A stretch of 64,000 bases of DNA from Reichenbachiella carrageenanivorans (GCF_025639805.1 NZ_CP106735.1:3691501-3755500), one strand, 5' to 3'; numbered from the stretch's first letter, positions 26,249 through 35,515 are shown. Notes: a model not told the origin generated them from the letters alone. Translations and numbers: made by a program.

Positions 26249-28633
26249 ATGGCACGTTATACGCTGCATTATTTGTTAAAAACACTACTTACAGCAGCAA
26301 TTGTTGTTTGCTCGTTTACCGTTGTAGCTCAGCATACGCTCTCTGGACAGGTGAAGGATAGCAAGGGAGTAGCGCTTGAGTTCCTCAATGTTTATATCAA
26401 AAGCCTTTCCCGAGGAACAACAACCAGCGAAAGTGGTCAATTTAATCTGACAGACATCCCAGCTGGAGAATATGAACTAATGATTTCAGGAGTGGGATAC
26501 GGTACACATTTGATGCAAGTGGCGGTGCCAGGCAATCCAGTGAATGTAACGATGGAAAGCGGCGATTTTCAACTAGATGAAGTCACGGTAGAAGCCAAGT
26601 CAGAGACGAGTCTCATGCGAGAAGAACCTATCCAGTCAGTAGTCATCGACACCAAAGTATATGCCAGCCAACCCTCTACGATGATCGAGCTGATGAATCG
26701 CTCTGCTGGTGTACGTGTGAAGCAAACGGGAGGATTAGGTTCCAGTGCGAGCCTTTCGCTCAATGGCTTTCAGGGCAAGGCTATCAAATATTTCAAAGAC
26801 GGTATACCCATGGATTATCTGGGAGCAGGGTATAACTTTTCGCTCGTACCTGTCAATATGCTGGAGCGCATGGAAATCTACAAGGGTGTACTCCCTGTGA
26901 ATTTGGGTGCTGATGCGCTCGGTGGAGGATTGAATATGGTCAGCCGTAAGTCTTACAAACGCTATGCTGAGGTTTCCTACGAAATCGCTTCCTTCAATAC
27001 GCATCGTCTATCACTCAATACTTTTTATCAAAACACCGAGAAGCATTATTTCGCTGGTGTAGATATGTACTTCAACCACTCGGACAACAATTATGAAGTG
27101 ACAGCACCTGTGGTCAATCAAGATTTAGGAACAATACAAGATCAAAAGGTTGATTTATTTCACAATGACTTCACACAATATTTTACTGAAGTATATGGAG
27201 GACTGACCAATTTAACTTGGGCGGATGAATTGAGAATCAGTGTGTCTGGATTTTGGATCAATCGAGACAACCAATATGGGTCCAGGATGAATCAGCCGTT
27301 TGGCGCGTCTACCAGTCGCCAATACTCGGTGATACCCACACTCCGATACCAGAAGCGCTTGCTCGATGATCGGCTGACTATCGATCAGTTCTTAGTGGCC
27401 AATACCATCACCGTCGAGCAAGTAGATACCCTACGCGGCACCTACACTTGGCTGCAGGAGTTCATCCCAAGTGACTCTCGAAAAGGGGAAATAACCACAC
27501 AGGGATCTGCTGCTCAAACAAAATTCTCCATTTTCACCAGCCGAACCAATTTGAGCTACGAGTTGAGCGACAAGCACAAGGTGGAAGTAAATGCCGTATA
27601 CACTTCCTCGAAGCGTGTAGGTCGAGACTCACTGGGCCTCACTTTGATAGGATCGGGTCGTGATTTGCTGTCTGTACCTGCCTACTACAGCAAACTAGTA
27701 GTATCCGCTGGGCTAGAGACCAAGCTACTGAATGACCGCCTGACCAACAATTTGATTATCAAATATTTTCAATCCAACGTAGAAGGTGTAGATGGTGATT
27801 TTTTCGGCAATGAAACTATGCAATCTGCCATGAACAACAGATGGGGTCTAGCAGAGGCAGTTAAATATAATCTGTCGGAACATTCATTTTTGAGGCTATC
27901 GGCAGAGGCTGCCACACGTCTTCCAGAGCAGGATGAGATATTTGGTGACGGAAATCTACACGTATCTAATCTAGCCCTAAAACCCGAGCGTAGCGTAAAC
28001 GTCAATGCAGGATATCGGGCTTCTACATCCAAATATTCACTAGAGTTGAATTCGTTTTACCGAATCACACATGATTTGATTCTTAATGTCCCTTACAACT
28101 TCCTGTTTAACCGAAACGAAAACGTAGATAACGTCAAAGGACTAGGTGTAGAGGTAGATGTCACCGCCCACCTACAGCAATGGCTCAGTGTCAATGGTAA
28201 TATGACCTATCAGGATTTTAGAGTTTTTGATACCGACAATACAGCACTAGAGGGAGCTAAACTGAGGAACACGCCTTTTTTCTTTGCTAATCTGGGCTTG
28301 AACTGCAACTTCAATAAAGTGTTTGGTTCGAAAGATCGAATTCAACCTTACTGGTTTTACACCTTCGTGAGACAATACTACCTCGATTACATACCCAAAG
28401 ACAAAGAGCCTGACGGATTTCTCGGGCTTTGGGGAGATGCTAAATTCGATGCACCCAACATTATTCCCAACCAAAACCTTCACACGGCAGGCCTCACCTA
28501 CTACCCTATGGGAGACGCACTTACTGTAGGCTTGCAGGTGAAGAATATATTTGATGCCCAAGTCTTTGACAATTTCAAAATTCAGAATGCCGGCCGAAGC
28601 TATCACCTAAAGCTTACTTACATTTTAAATTAA
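26249..28633 (+). CDS. TonB-dependent outer-membrane receptor (iron/siderophore type)
   Basis: A 794-aa receptor. It has a signal peptide (1-28, ending VVAQ), a carboxypeptidase-regulatory-like domain (about 30-115, with SGQVKDSKGVALEFLNVYI), a plug domain (about 120-235, with GVRVKQTGGLGSSASLSLNG and GADALGGGLNMVSRK), and a beta-barrel to the end at LKLTYILN. Such receptors import large or scarce ligands using TonB energy. The downstream DUF4374 lipoprotein and PepSY membrane protein are typical partners in iron-complex uptake, so ferric siderophore or haem is the likely cargo. The sequence does not name the ligand. Confidence 0.9.
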   Translation: MARYTLHYLLKTLLTAAIVVCSFTVVAQHTLSGQVKDSKGVALEFLNVYIKSLSRGTTTSESGQFNLTDIPAGEYELMISGVGYGTHLMQVAVPGNPVNVTMESGDFQLDEVTVEAKSETSLMREEPIQSVVIDTKVYASQPSTMIELMNRSAGVRVKQTGGLGSSASLSLNGFQGKAIKYFKDGIPMDYLGAGYNFSLVPVNMLERMEIYKGVLPVNLGADALGGGLNMVSRKSYKRYAEVSYEIASFNTHRLSLNTFYQNTEKHYFAGVDMYFNHSDNNYEVTAPVVNQDLGTIQDQKVDLFHNDFTQYFTEVYGGLTNLTWADELRISVSGFWINRDNQYGSRMNQPFGASTSRQYSVIPTLRYQKRLLDDRLTIDQFLVANTITVEQVDTLRGTYTWLQEFIPSDSRKGEITTQGSAAQTKFSIFTSRTNLSYELSDKHKVEVNAVYTSSKRVGRDSLGLTLIGSGRDLLSVPAYYSKLVVSAGLETKLLNDRLTNNLIIKYFQSNVEGVDGDFFGNETMQSAMNNRWGLAEAVKYNLSEHSFLRLSAEAATRLPEQDEIFGDGNLHVSNLALKPERSVNVNAGYRASTSKYSLELNSFYRITHDLILNVPYNFLFNRNENVDNVKGLGVEVDVTAHLQQWLSVNGNMTYQDFRVFDTDNTALEGAKLRNTPFFFANLGLNCNFNKVFGSKDRIQPYWFYTFVRQYYLDYIPKDKEPDGFLGLWGDAKFDAPNIIPNQNLHTAGLTYYPMGDALTVGLQVKNIFDAQVFDNFKIQNAGRSYHLKLTYILN

Positions 28634-28654
28634 TTTCTTTAATAATAAATTCAC

Positions 28655-29866
28655 ATGAATAAATATTTCTCAACACTCGGAATCGTGCTAATGGCACTGT
28701 CATTAGCATTAATATCATGCAACGATGATGATGACCCTACGATTGAAGGTGGCAAATACATCATACTTAATGCTCAAGAAAAATTCGGAGCAGGATACAT
28801 CACTTCTTACGACGAGTTTCCATCAGGCGATACAGAAGAAATCACCAATCAATCTTTGCAAACCAGTACGGCCTTTGGTTTTAGATCATTTGGTAGCTGG
28901 ATTTTTGTAAGAGCAAATCCCGCTGGAGATGCTGGACTACAAAAGTTTATAGTCAATGAGGATGGAAGTTTAGCTGTAGGCGGCTTCATTGCTAATGCAA
29001 GCCAGTTTCTAGTCGTTGATGAAACAACGGGGTTCTACCTAGACGAAAATAGAAGCACATTGAAAATACAAACATTCAACCCTTCTACTATGCAGCGTAC
29101 AGGAGATATCGACTTGACTTCATTGAAAGACGAAACGGTAGAGTATCAAGTCATCGGTAAGCATACCCTAGCGGCTAAAGAAGGCAAGCTATATGCGGGA
29201 GTCACCTATGGCACTACGGCTCGTGGAGGGTTTGGTGACGATGTGGTAGATTACATCGAATTTGCCGTTATAGATATCGCTACAGGTAGCTTAGACAAAA
29301 CCATCAAGTACGAGCAAGGTGGATTGAAATCTATCGGATGGGGATCCTCTGGAAACAAAATGTGGACATTGGGTGACGATGGTGCTTTGTACTTTTACAG
29401 CACAGGAATTGGCGTTGCATTCGAAGCGTCAAGTATCATCCGTATCAAAGCTGGCGAAACTGATTTTGATGCTAATTGGAGATTGAATGCGACTGATTTA
29501 GGCTCTCAATCTAAGTCGTCCATAGCGACTGGTCTTGTCAAAAACGGTAAAATTTATATCGAATTAGCAAGTGAAGATTTGTCTGGTGACTTTGCCAATC
29601 TTCAAGATGATATTTTCGAATACTATACCGTGGATATCAACACGCTACAGGCGACTAAGATCACAGGCATGCCGATGCACCACTACGCCTATGGCAACGA
29701 ACAGTGTATTACTGAAGTGGATGGAAAACTATTGTTTTGGGTGAGAAATGTGGCTGACAATATCGACGCTTACTATTCGCTCAATAGTGATGGTGTCAGC
29801 GCCACACAAGAATTCAACCTAGCGCATGATGGTTTCATGTGGGGATTCGTAAAGCTTACAGACTAA
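28655..29866 (+). CDS. DUF4374-type lipoprotein
   Basis: A 403-aa protein with a lipoprotein signal peptide (lipobox LISC, Cys22) followed by an acidic NDDDDP linker. The body has the repeated strand pattern of a beta-propeller and resembles the DUF4374 family, which in Bacteroidota is encoded next to TonB receptors for iron complexes. It starts 21 bases after the receptor stop codon, so the two are one operon. It probably binds the ligand or assists the receptor at the outer membrane. A 12-bp hairpin follows before the next gene. Confidence 0.8.
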   Translation: MNKYFSTLGIVLMALSLALISCNDDDDPTIEGGKYIILNAQEKFGAGYITSYDEFPSGDTEEITNQSLQTSTAFGFRSFGSWIFVRANPAGDAGLQKFIVNEDGSLAVGGFIANASQFLVVDETTGFYLDENRSTLKIQTFNPSTMQRTGDIDLTSLKDETVEYQVIGKHTLAAKEGKLYAGVTYGTTARGGFGDDVVDYIEFAVIDIATGSLDKTIKYEQGGLKSIGWGSSGNKMWTLGDDGALYFYSTGIGVAFEASSIIRIKAGETDFDANWRLNATDLGSQSKSSIATGLVKNGKIYIELASEDLSGDFANLQDDIFEYYTVDINTLQATKITGMPMHHYAYGNEQCITEVDGKLLFWVRNVADNIDAYYSLNSDGVSATQEFNLAHDGFMWGFVKLTD

Positions 29867-29889
29867 TTTTTAGTATATAAAATATCAAA

Positions 29890-29919
29890 GAAGGTTCTGG
29901 ATGGTTGTCCAGAACCTTC
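29890..29919 (+). terminator. Intra-operon hairpin
   Basis: A perfect 12-bp stem (29890-29901 with 29908-29919) with a 6-base loop lies between the DUF4374 and PepSY genes. No strong T tract follows, so partial attenuation or mRNA processing is likelier than full termination. Confidence 0.5.
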
Positions 29920-29937
29920 CCTATTAAACCTTAAACT

Positions 29938-31104
29938 ATGAGCATCTCCAAAAAAACGGTCAGGGTGTGGTTCGAAATCCATAAGTGGACGAGCTTGATA
30001 TGCACCGTGTTTCTATTGTTACTTTGTCTTACGGGTTTGCCGTTGATCTTTCATGAAGAAATCGAACACTTGATGGGCGAAGCACCCGAGGCGATTGTTA
30101 TGCCAGCAGACACACCCAAGATGGCGCTTGATAGTATCGTCGCAAAAGCCAAACATGCAAGACCAGACGAGGTCGTTCGATTTGTCATCCTAGGTGGTGA
30201 TCTGCCTAATGTAATAACGGTAATTATGGCTGATTCGATAGATGCTCCCCCAGACAATGCCAACTTGGTATCTATGGACGACAGGTCTGGTGAGGTACTC
30301 GCTCAGCCCAAGTTCAACGAAGGTTTCATGTATATCATGTTCAAACTTCATGTAGATCTATTTGCGGGTATTCCAGGCAAACTGTTTCTGGGTTTTATGG
30401 GACTGCTCTTTGTGGTTGCCATCATTTCAGGATTGATGCTATACAGTCCTATTATGAGAAAATATAACTTTGGCATGGTCAGAACAGAAAAGTCTCCTCG
30501 GATCAAATGGCTGGATTTGCACAATGTCCTAGGGGTAGTTACCGTCGCATGGGCGCTGGTCGTAGGCCTCACTGGAGTGATCAATACCACCTCTGATATC
30601 GTACTAGGCATGTGGCAACAAGGGCAACTCGCTGAGATGATCGCGCCCTACAAAGATGCGAAACCGTTGACAGGAGAATATAGTTCTTTAGATACAGCCG
30701 TCGACGTAGCGTTAGCTGCTGCTCCAGGCATGTCGACATCCATTGTGGCTTTTCCTGGAACGGTATTTACAAGCAAGCATCACTATGCTGTATTTGTCAA
30801 AGGTCAGACACCTTTGACCGAAAGGCTCGTCAAACCCGCCCTCATCGATGCAAAAAATGGTGAGTTGACAGATATGCGTGCCATGCCCTGGTATATCAAT
30901 GCCATATTTATATCACAGCCGCTGCATTTTGGAGATTATGGTGGACTGCCTTTGAAGATACTTTGGACCATTTTTGACCTCATCACCATCGTGGTACTGA
31001 TTAGTGGATTGTATCTGTGGGTAGTCCGTAGAAAAGCACAATCAGCCCAAATCACCAGACTAGAAGAACTAGAAGAAGAAAAAACATTAGAACCCGCAAT
31101 TTGA
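29938..31104 (+). CDS. PepSY-domain membrane protein (PepSY_TM family)
   Basis: A 388-aa protein with four membrane helices (about 17-37, 144-168, 196-221 and 340-365) and PepSY-like segments in the two periplasmic loops. The N-terminal FEIHKWTSL, the HVDLFAGIPGK loop and the LDLHNVLG motif place conserved His residues near the membrane, as in PepSY_TM proteins that act as inner-membrane ferric-siderophore or haem reductases. Its place behind a TonB receptor and DUF4374 gene supports a role in releasing iron from the imported complex. The reductase function is known only for relatives. Confidence 0.82.
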   Translation: MSISKKTVRVWFEIHKWTSLICTVFLLLLCLTGLPLIFHEEIEHLMGEAPEAIVMPADTPKMALDSIVAKAKHARPDEVVRFVILGGDLPNVITVIMADSIDAPPDNANLVSMDDRSGEVLAQPKFNEGFMYIMFKLHVDLFAGIPGKLFLGFMGLLFVVAIISGLMLYSPIMRKYNFGMVRTEKSPRIKWLDLHNVLGVVTVAWALVVGLTGVINTTSDIVLGMWQQGQLAEMIAPYKDAKPLTGEYSSLDTAVDVALAAAPGMSTSIVAFPGTVFTSKHHYAVFVKGQTPLTERLVKPALIDAKNGELTDMRAMPWYINAIFISQPLHFGDYGGLPLKILWTIFDLITIVVLISGLYLWVVRRKAQSAQITRLEELEEEKTLEPAI

Positions 31105-31109
31105 AAATC

Positions 31110-31286
31110 ATGAATTCTGTATTTATACGTGTTTGGAAGTACCCCATTATTCTTGCCGTGTTGACCGTTTTTGGGCTGCTTGCAGCCTTAATGGGAACGG
31201 GTATTTGGCATGTTTTGTCTTGGTTGGCTCTGACGATCCCTGCGGTGGTCTGTTTGCGATATGCGTTGTTTCCAACCAGTCGATAG
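31110..31286 (+). CDS. Small membrane protein at the end of the uptake operon
   Basis: A 58-aa protein with two hydrophobic segments (about 8-28 and 33-50). The frame can start with TTG at 31101, overlapping the PepSY stop, but ATG at 31110 is preferred. It follows the PepSY gene by 5 bases and ends directly against the convergent NlpC/P60 gene. Short hydrophobic proteins often follow PepSY_TM genes, and no function can be given. Confidence 0.6.
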   Translation: MNSVFIRVWKYPIILAVLTVFGLLAALMGTGIWHVLSWLALTIPAVVCLRYALFPTSR

Positions 31287-31868
31287 CTACCTGTTAGGCA
31301 CGGGTATGTCGAGTGCAGGAGCAAATATCCGTGTACCAAACAGATAGTGCTCGTTCCAGTAATAGGGATCGTCTATGGGGGTAATCTGCACCCCCTTGGA
31401 CGTAGAGGCATGAATCATCAATCCTCCCGCTACCACAAATGCGGCATGCGTCACCAGTTTATTTGTAGGATAAGTATTGGTAAAGAAAATCACATCGCCA
31501 GGTAACAACTCACCTTTGTCCAACATGATTTCACCATAACGCGCAAGCGCTTGCGCACCATGCGGGGCTTTCAACCCCAAGTCCCTAAACGTTCTGAAAA
31601 TTAGGCCAGAGCAATCCATCCCTTTGGTAGTAGTTCCTCCATATTGATAGGGAGTCCCCAAGTAGGTTTTGGCAGTAGCAATAAATTCTTCTCGAGTGTG
31701 TGTACCATAGTCTAGTGCTTTTTCATACCCACCTTTTCTAAATTGCTCTATTCTGTGAAGTATAGTCGAATCATTCTGGTTTTGCATGATAAGCATAGTC
31801 ATCGCATCCTGAGCCACCATTGGCTGAAAACAACTCATCACAAACACAAAGACCATTGTTTTTTTCAT
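31287..31868 (-). CDS. Secreted NlpC/P60 cell-wall peptidase
   Basis: A 193-aa hydrolase. The ATG at 31868 gives a clean signal peptide (MKKTMVFVFVMSCFQPMVAQ). A longer frame to 31994 runs into the neighbouring gene and is rejected. The NlpC/P60 domain (about 60-185) carries the catalytic Cys in GMDCSGLIFRTF, followed by the His in VTHAAFVV and a third polar residue in MIHAST. These enzymes cut peptide links in the peptidoglycan stem, usually between D-Glu and the diamino acid. There is no targeting repeat. Confidence 0.88.
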   Translation of the reverse strand: MKKTMVFVFVMSCFQPMVAQDAMTMLIMQNQNDSTILHRIEQFRKGGYEKALDYGTHTREEFIATAKTYLGTPYQYGGTTTKGMDCSGLIFRTFRDLGLKAPHGAQALARYGEIMLDKGELLPGDVIFFTNTYPTNKLVTHAAFVVAGGLMIHASTSKGVQITPIDDPYYWNEHYLFGTRIFAPALDIPVPNR

Positions 31869-31923
31869 GTATATACCCTTTTGTCGTAAACAGGTGACTC
31901 CAAGTCTCCTGTTTACTAAATGG

Positions 31924-32649
31924 CTACCGACCAATACGCAAGGCCTGTGCCAATGCATCGTCAAAACCGCTCTGCTCGACGGCCTGGGCTGCACGTTCTA
32001 CATCATATGCGATTCGTCTAAAAGTAACTTGGAGCTCAGGTGAAGAGGCTGAAGTGGCACTATTCATCTCCACAACGGCATAGCACCCACGAGGGTCGCC
32101 ATCCTTGGGCTTGCCTACAGAGCCAATATTGATCACATGCCTATAGCGGTCACCATCGGCGAGCACTCGGTGAAAAGGCAGATGTGTGTGTCCGCAGAGC
32201 AGCACATCTGCCTGATGGGCGCGCATCATGCCGAGGACTTCGTCCTGCGGATAATCGACGACCATGTAGTCATTGATCGCCTTGGTGCTACCGTGTACCA
32301 TGAGCAGTTTGAATGGCTTCTGCTCAGTCCCAAACGACAACGACATATGACGCGGCAGATGGATCAGGTAGTCCCTCTGCTGATCGCTCAGTAGCGATCT
32401 GGTGAGCCCGCGATTAGAAGTGGGCACCTCATCGGCCACAGACGCTAGCAGCGCCTCCTCATGATTGCCCATGATGGTAGGTATGCGTCTTTTTTGAATT
32501 TCGTCTACTACCGTCCCCGGCCATATGTTGTACCCCACCAGATCTCCAAGGCAGTAGATCGCCTCTGGGTTGAGTGTCTCCACATCTTCAAAAAATGCTT
32601 CTAATGCTGGTATATTGGCATGAATGTCCGAAAAAAATACTATTTTCAT
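31924..32649 (-). CDS. Metallophosphoesterase (YfcE/MJ0936-like)
   Basis: A 241-aa calcineurin-like phosphoesterase. The start at 32649 puts the first metal motif, FFSDIHAN, at residues 4-11. It is followed by LGDLVGYN, MGNHEEAL, CGHTHLPF and NIGSVGKPKDGD, which is the full set of metal ligands. Relatives are phosphodiesterases with broad in-vitro activity, often on cyclic nucleotides or bis-p-nitrophenyl phosphate. The physiological substrate is unknown. It lies 55 bases upstream of the NlpC/P60 gene on the same strand. Confidence 0.85.
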   Translation of the reverse strand: MKIVFFSDIHANIPALEAFFEDVETLNPEAIYCLGDLVGYNIWPGTVVDEIQKRRIPTIMGNHEEALLASVADEVPTSNRGLTRSLLSDQQRDYLIHLPRHMSLSFGTEQKPFKLLMVHGSTKAINDYMVVDYPQDEVLGMMRAHQADVLLCGHTHLPFHRVLADGDRYRHVINIGSVGKPKDGDPRGCYAVVEMNSATSASSPELQVTFRRIAYDVERAAQAVEQSGFDDALAQALRIGR

Positions 32650-32868
32650 TTTGCTATGGTATCTATTGATCACTTTCCGAAAAGTAGGTCTTTTTCGGTC
32701 AAAAGTGGATCACTTTATCGTATAATTATTCCCTTGTTTTCAAAAAACAAAACAGCCTCCATAAGCTGCTTGTTCCTGCCTGAAAATACCAATACGCTGG
32801 GCTATGGTTTTTCATTGACGGACAGTACATTTTACTTCACTCAGGATATGTTTTATAATTTCAATTGG

Positions 32869-33225
32869 TTAAACCTCATTCATTTTAACCTGTTCTTTAA
32901 TGAGCTGTTCTATTTCTGAACTTGGTACGTTTTGGTCGAATTTTATCTGAATGGTTTTCTTACCCGTTTTGTATCCTTTCTCTTCAAGGCTTTTGCGAAC
33001 ATCTTCCGTTAATGAATCTATGCCAAAACTGACATGTTTTTTAGCTAAGGAAAAACCAGCAAGAATTCCGTGGTACTTGTAAATAGGCACATTCCAACTT
33101 ATACCACCTTCAGCGCTGGGCTCAGTAGTTTCAATTAGCTTTTTAAGCTTTATCATTACCTCTTGAGATTCTACTGGTGAAAAATCGATAAACTCATCCA
33201 CTGTTTTTGGTTTTGAAGCTTCCAT
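32869..33225 (-). CDS. DUF1801 / YdhG-like protein
   Basis: A 118-aa protein with the DUF1801 pattern: an N-terminal helix TVDEFIDFSP, EGGISWNVPIYKYHG and LAKKHVSFGID, and a lysine-rich KKTIQIKFD strand. The family includes the iron chaperone-like Fra/YdhG proteins. It starts 2 bases after the DoxX stop codon and so is the last gene of ArsR cassette B. Confidence 0.8.
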   Translation of the reverse strand: MEASKPKTVDEFIDFSPVESQEVMIKLKKLIETTEPSAEGGISWNVPIYKYHGILAGFSLAKKHVSFGIDSLTEDVRKSLEEKGYKTGKKTIQIKFDQNVPSSEIEQLIKEQVKMNEV

Positions 33226-33227
33226 CT

Positions 33228-33605
33228 TTATTGTTTTTCATATTTTCTATTCACTGGTCTAAAGTACCAAGACACGATTGAAAGCACTAAGAGTAGCGTG
33301 GGGCCAAAAAGCGTAACTGCTTCGTCTCCAACTGCAATATGTGAAACAATTGCACCAGACATTGCAAAGAAAAAACCTGCATACGCCCATTCTTTTAGTA
33401 AAGGAAACTTGGGGACTAAAATGGCTATCACTCCTAAAATCTTCCACACACCAAGTATTGACAATATATAGGTTGGGTAGCCTAAAGTATTTATGTTTTG
33501 CACCTCTTCTTCCATTTTTATCAGTTGCACAATCCCAGTAGAAAGCATTCCTAATGACAACCAAACCGTGGCTATCCAATAGATAATTTTGTCTCTTTTT
33601 TTCAT
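33228..33605 (-). CDS. DoxX-like membrane protein
   Basis: A 125-aa protein with four membrane helices (about 7-27, 45-65, 72-90 and 97-115). The LGYPTYILSILGVWKILG segment is typical of the DoxX-like family in Bacteroidota. Relatives are linked to quinol or thiol redox at the membrane, but this short group has no proven function. It is directly adjacent to the DHFR-like gene (stop and start touch) within cassette B. A second DoxX-like gene occupies the matching place in cassette C (38979). Confidence 0.82.
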   Translation of the reverse strand: MKKRDKIIYWIATVWLSLGMLSTGIVQLIKMEEEVQNINTLGYPTYILSILGVWKILGVIAILVPKFPLLKEWAYAGFFFAMSGAIVSHIAVGDEAVTLFGPTLLLVLSIVSWYFRPVNRKYEKQ

Positions 33606-34139
33606 CTATTTTTTTCTTTTGTAGTGTAGTTGAGTGAGACCTGTATCATATGTCTTTGTAGTAATGAGTTCAAGCGTTTGCTCAGGTCTTCCATCTTTAA
33701 ATAGTCTAGTCCCGTTGCCTAACAAAATTGGAATGACTGAAATAATAAGTTCGTCAATCAAGTCATTTTTTAAAAGTTCATGAATGACTTCTGCACCACC
33801 GTCACAGTAAATGTTTTCCCCTTCTTTAGACTTTAAGCGTTTGACTAATTCGGTTAGGTCTCCTGTATAGAAAGTTGTTTTTCCAACATTCGGTCTTGGA
33901 GTTTTCGTCACTACATAAACATCTCTTTCTCCATTGTCATAATGAGAAGCTCCTATTTCTCTGACCACATAATCATAGGTTTTTCGACCAATAATAAGTG
34001 TGTCAATCGTTGCCGTGAATTTTGCATAGCCGTAGTCTTCACCTTCCTTTTCTACAATTTTTAAGAAGCTGAGGTCGTCATTGGGTTTTGCAATGTAGCC
34101 ATCTAAACTTGTGGCAATGAAGAGTGATATTTTTCTCAT
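33606..34139 (-). CDS. Dihydrofolate reductase-like (RibD_C) protein
   Basis: A 177-aa protein with the DHFR/RibD C-terminal fold: ISLFIATSLDGYIAKPNDD at the start, LIIGRKTYDYV, GEN-IYCDGGAEVIHEL, IPILLGNGTRLF and a final strand. NADPH-dependent reduction is the usual activity of the fold, but members of this YyaP-like branch have no assigned substrate. It lies 8 bases after the SRPBCC gene in cassette B. Confidence 0.85.
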   Translation of the reverse strand: MRKISLFIATSLDGYIAKPNDDLSFLKIVEKEGEDYGYAKFTATIDTLIIGRKTYDYVVREIGASHYDNGERDVYVVTKTPRPNVGKTTFYTGDLTELVKRLKSKEGENIYCDGGAEVIHELLKNDLIDELIISVIPILLGNGTRLFKDGRPEQTLELITTKTYDTGLTQLHYKRKK

Positions 34140-34147
34140 TTCTTGAT

Positions 34148-34612
34148 TTATTTTAAGTTTGTTAGTATTTCCTCAAGTTTATCATGAGCCATATTTAAAC
34201 CATAGGCAAAAGGTAGTTTTAATTGCTCTGCTCGGTGTTTTTCGGATTTATAAATAATCTGAATAGTTAGCTTGCTTTTGTCATCTGTGATTTTTTCAAA
34301 ATTTAAGAACTCAAGCTGTACACCAATAGGCATATTTTCCATTTCGAAGGTGCGTACGATTTCTTTATTTGGTATGACTTTGTGAATGGTTCCATTAGCC
34401 TTAAACATAACGTTACCTTCATGTGAGGTTTCAAATGCATAGCTTCCATGATCTCTGTTCTCCAACTTTAAAACATTTGTCCCCATCCATTGGGCTACAA
34501 ATTCTGCCTCAGTGTACGCTTTGTAAACAAGCTCTACAGGAAGGTCAAACTCTCTGGTGATGGTTAACTCTTGTTTGTCCTCTAGAGCATTGATTTTAGT
34601 TTTTTGATTCAT
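34148..34612 (-). CDS. SRPBCC/AHSA1-family protein (cassette B)
   Basis: A 154-aa START-like protein with TREFDLPVELVYKAYTEAEF, the conserved VAQWMG, and a C-terminal helix YGLNMAHDKLEEIL lining the ligand pocket. AHSA1-type proteins bind small hydrophobic molecules or act as co-chaperones. When paired with an ArsR regulator, as here, the role is usually unknown. It follows the ArsR gene by 48 bases and precedes the DHFR-like gene. Confidence 0.85.
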   Translation of the reverse strand: MNQKTKINALEDKQELTITREFDLPVELVYKAYTEAEFVAQWMGTNVLKLENRDHGSYAFETSHEGNVMFKANGTIHKVIPNKEIVRTFEMENMPIGVQLEFLNFEKITDDKSKLTIQIIYKSEKHRAEQLKLPFAYGLNMAHDKLEEILTNLK

Positions 34613-34660
34613 TGTTTATTTTGTATCTGATTGATGCTTTTTACTCACTTCTGGGCCACT

Positions 34661-34990
34661 TTATTTTTTGTATTCGTGAATCTTCGATTTCATTATAGCC
34701 TCCAACGAATTAAAGCGCTCATCCCACATCTTTCTGAAAGGTTCAATGAAATCAGCTATTTGCTTCATCCCTTTAGGGTTCAATTGATAATAGATTTCTC
34801 GCCCCTTCTGCTCCTGTTCCAAAATTTCACACTCGGTAAGGATTTGTATGTGCTTGGAAATGGTTTGTCTCGAATAGTCAAAGTTTTCGGCAATAGCGGT
34901 TGGCGTCATAGCACTTGCCGCAACCAAGGTTATAATTGCTCTTCTTGTTGGGTCGGCTATGGCTTGGAAAACATCTCTTCTTAATTTCAT
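34661..34990 (-). CDS. ArsR-family repressor (cassette B)
   Basis: A 109-aa winged-helix protein. The ATG at 34990 ([17 protein letters not shown]) is chosen over an upstream codon at 35011, which lies inside the operator. The HTH recognition helix is near [12 protein letters not shown], and the wing is [10 protein letters not shown]. The metal-binding ELCVC motif of true ArsR/SmtB sensors is absent, so the effector is probably not a metal and may be sensed through the neighbouring SRPBCC protein. The gene starts just 3 bases from a 16-bp dyad, strongly suggesting self-repression. Confidence 0.88.
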   Translation of the reverse strand: MKLRRDVFQAIADPTRRAIITLVAASAMTPTAIAENFDYSRQTISKHIQILTECEILEQEQKGREIYYQLNPKGMKQIADFIEPFRKMWDERFNSLEAIMKSKIHEYKK

Positions 34991-34993
34991 TAC

Positions 34994-35035
34994 GCAGTTA
35001 TTTGACTGCAAATATAAGTGCAGTTATTTGATTGC
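34994..35035 (-). promoter_or_regulatory. ArsR promoter-operator B
   Basis: Two 16-bp dyads, GCAGTTATTTGACTGC (34994-35009) and GCAGTTATTTGATTGC (35020-35035), have centres 26 bp apart. Between them, on the minus strand, is TATATTTG (35009-35016), a perfect TAnnTTTG -7 box. The same layout occurs in cassettes A and C with other half-site words. Repression by the ArsR encoded next to it is the natural reading. Confidence 0.75.
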
Positions 35036-35056
35036 GCTTATGTTTTTATAGTTTTT

Positions 35057-35503
35057 CTAGTACTTTTTTCCTTTTATAATCGCAGAAGATATTTGTCCGC
35101 AATGATGCGCATTATGATTAAGTAGAACCGATAATAGTTTTATTCTTTCTATTTTCCCGAACCAAGTTGTATCAATTTCTTCAAGCCATTCTTGACCTGA
35201 AGTATTTGCAACTAATCTCTCAAGCGTATTGTAGCCTTTTTCAAAATACATTCGACTAGTTTCAAGGTCAAACTCAATACCTATATCATTTTTCCCAATG
35301 GTTGTTCCTTCTACATCTGTTTTGTAGCCAAAGAATTGGCCAATTAAATTTGTTGTTTCACCGATATGTCTATAAATAAATCCTACAGACGCTGTTTGCT
35401 CTATTAAGCGATAAGATGAGTTTTCAGTATTTATATTTTTACAGAAATGAGAACAGTCTTTTCGGTTTTGTTCAAGTAATTGTGATAAGATTTCGTTTTG
35501 CAT
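35057..35503 (-). CDS. DinB-family protein
   Basis: A 148-aa protein from the ATG at 35503. The four-helix DinB/YfiT fold is indicated by GFIYRHIGETTNLIGQFFGY and a final helix LNHNAHHCGQIS, where His residues form the metal site. DinB-like proteins use a divalent metal and often bacillithiol or mycothiol for thiol transfer, but many are of unknown function. It follows the ArsR of cassette A by 12 bases and ends that operon. Confidence 0.82.
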   Translation of the reverse strand: MQNEILSQLLEQNRKDCSHFCKNINTENSSYRLIEQTASVGFIYRHIGETTNLIGQFFGYKTDVEGTTIGKNDIGIEFDLETSRMYFEKGYNTLERLVANTSGQEWLEEIDTTWFGKIERIKLLSVLLNHNAHHCGQISSAIIKGKKY

Positions 35504-35515
35504 TTTCAAGGTATT

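Noticed and set aside
32674-32868. Plus-strand frame at 32620-32919 (99 codons) as a gene
   Set aside because: It overlaps the starts and ends of two well-supported minus-strand genes, and its product has no recognisable signal or family.
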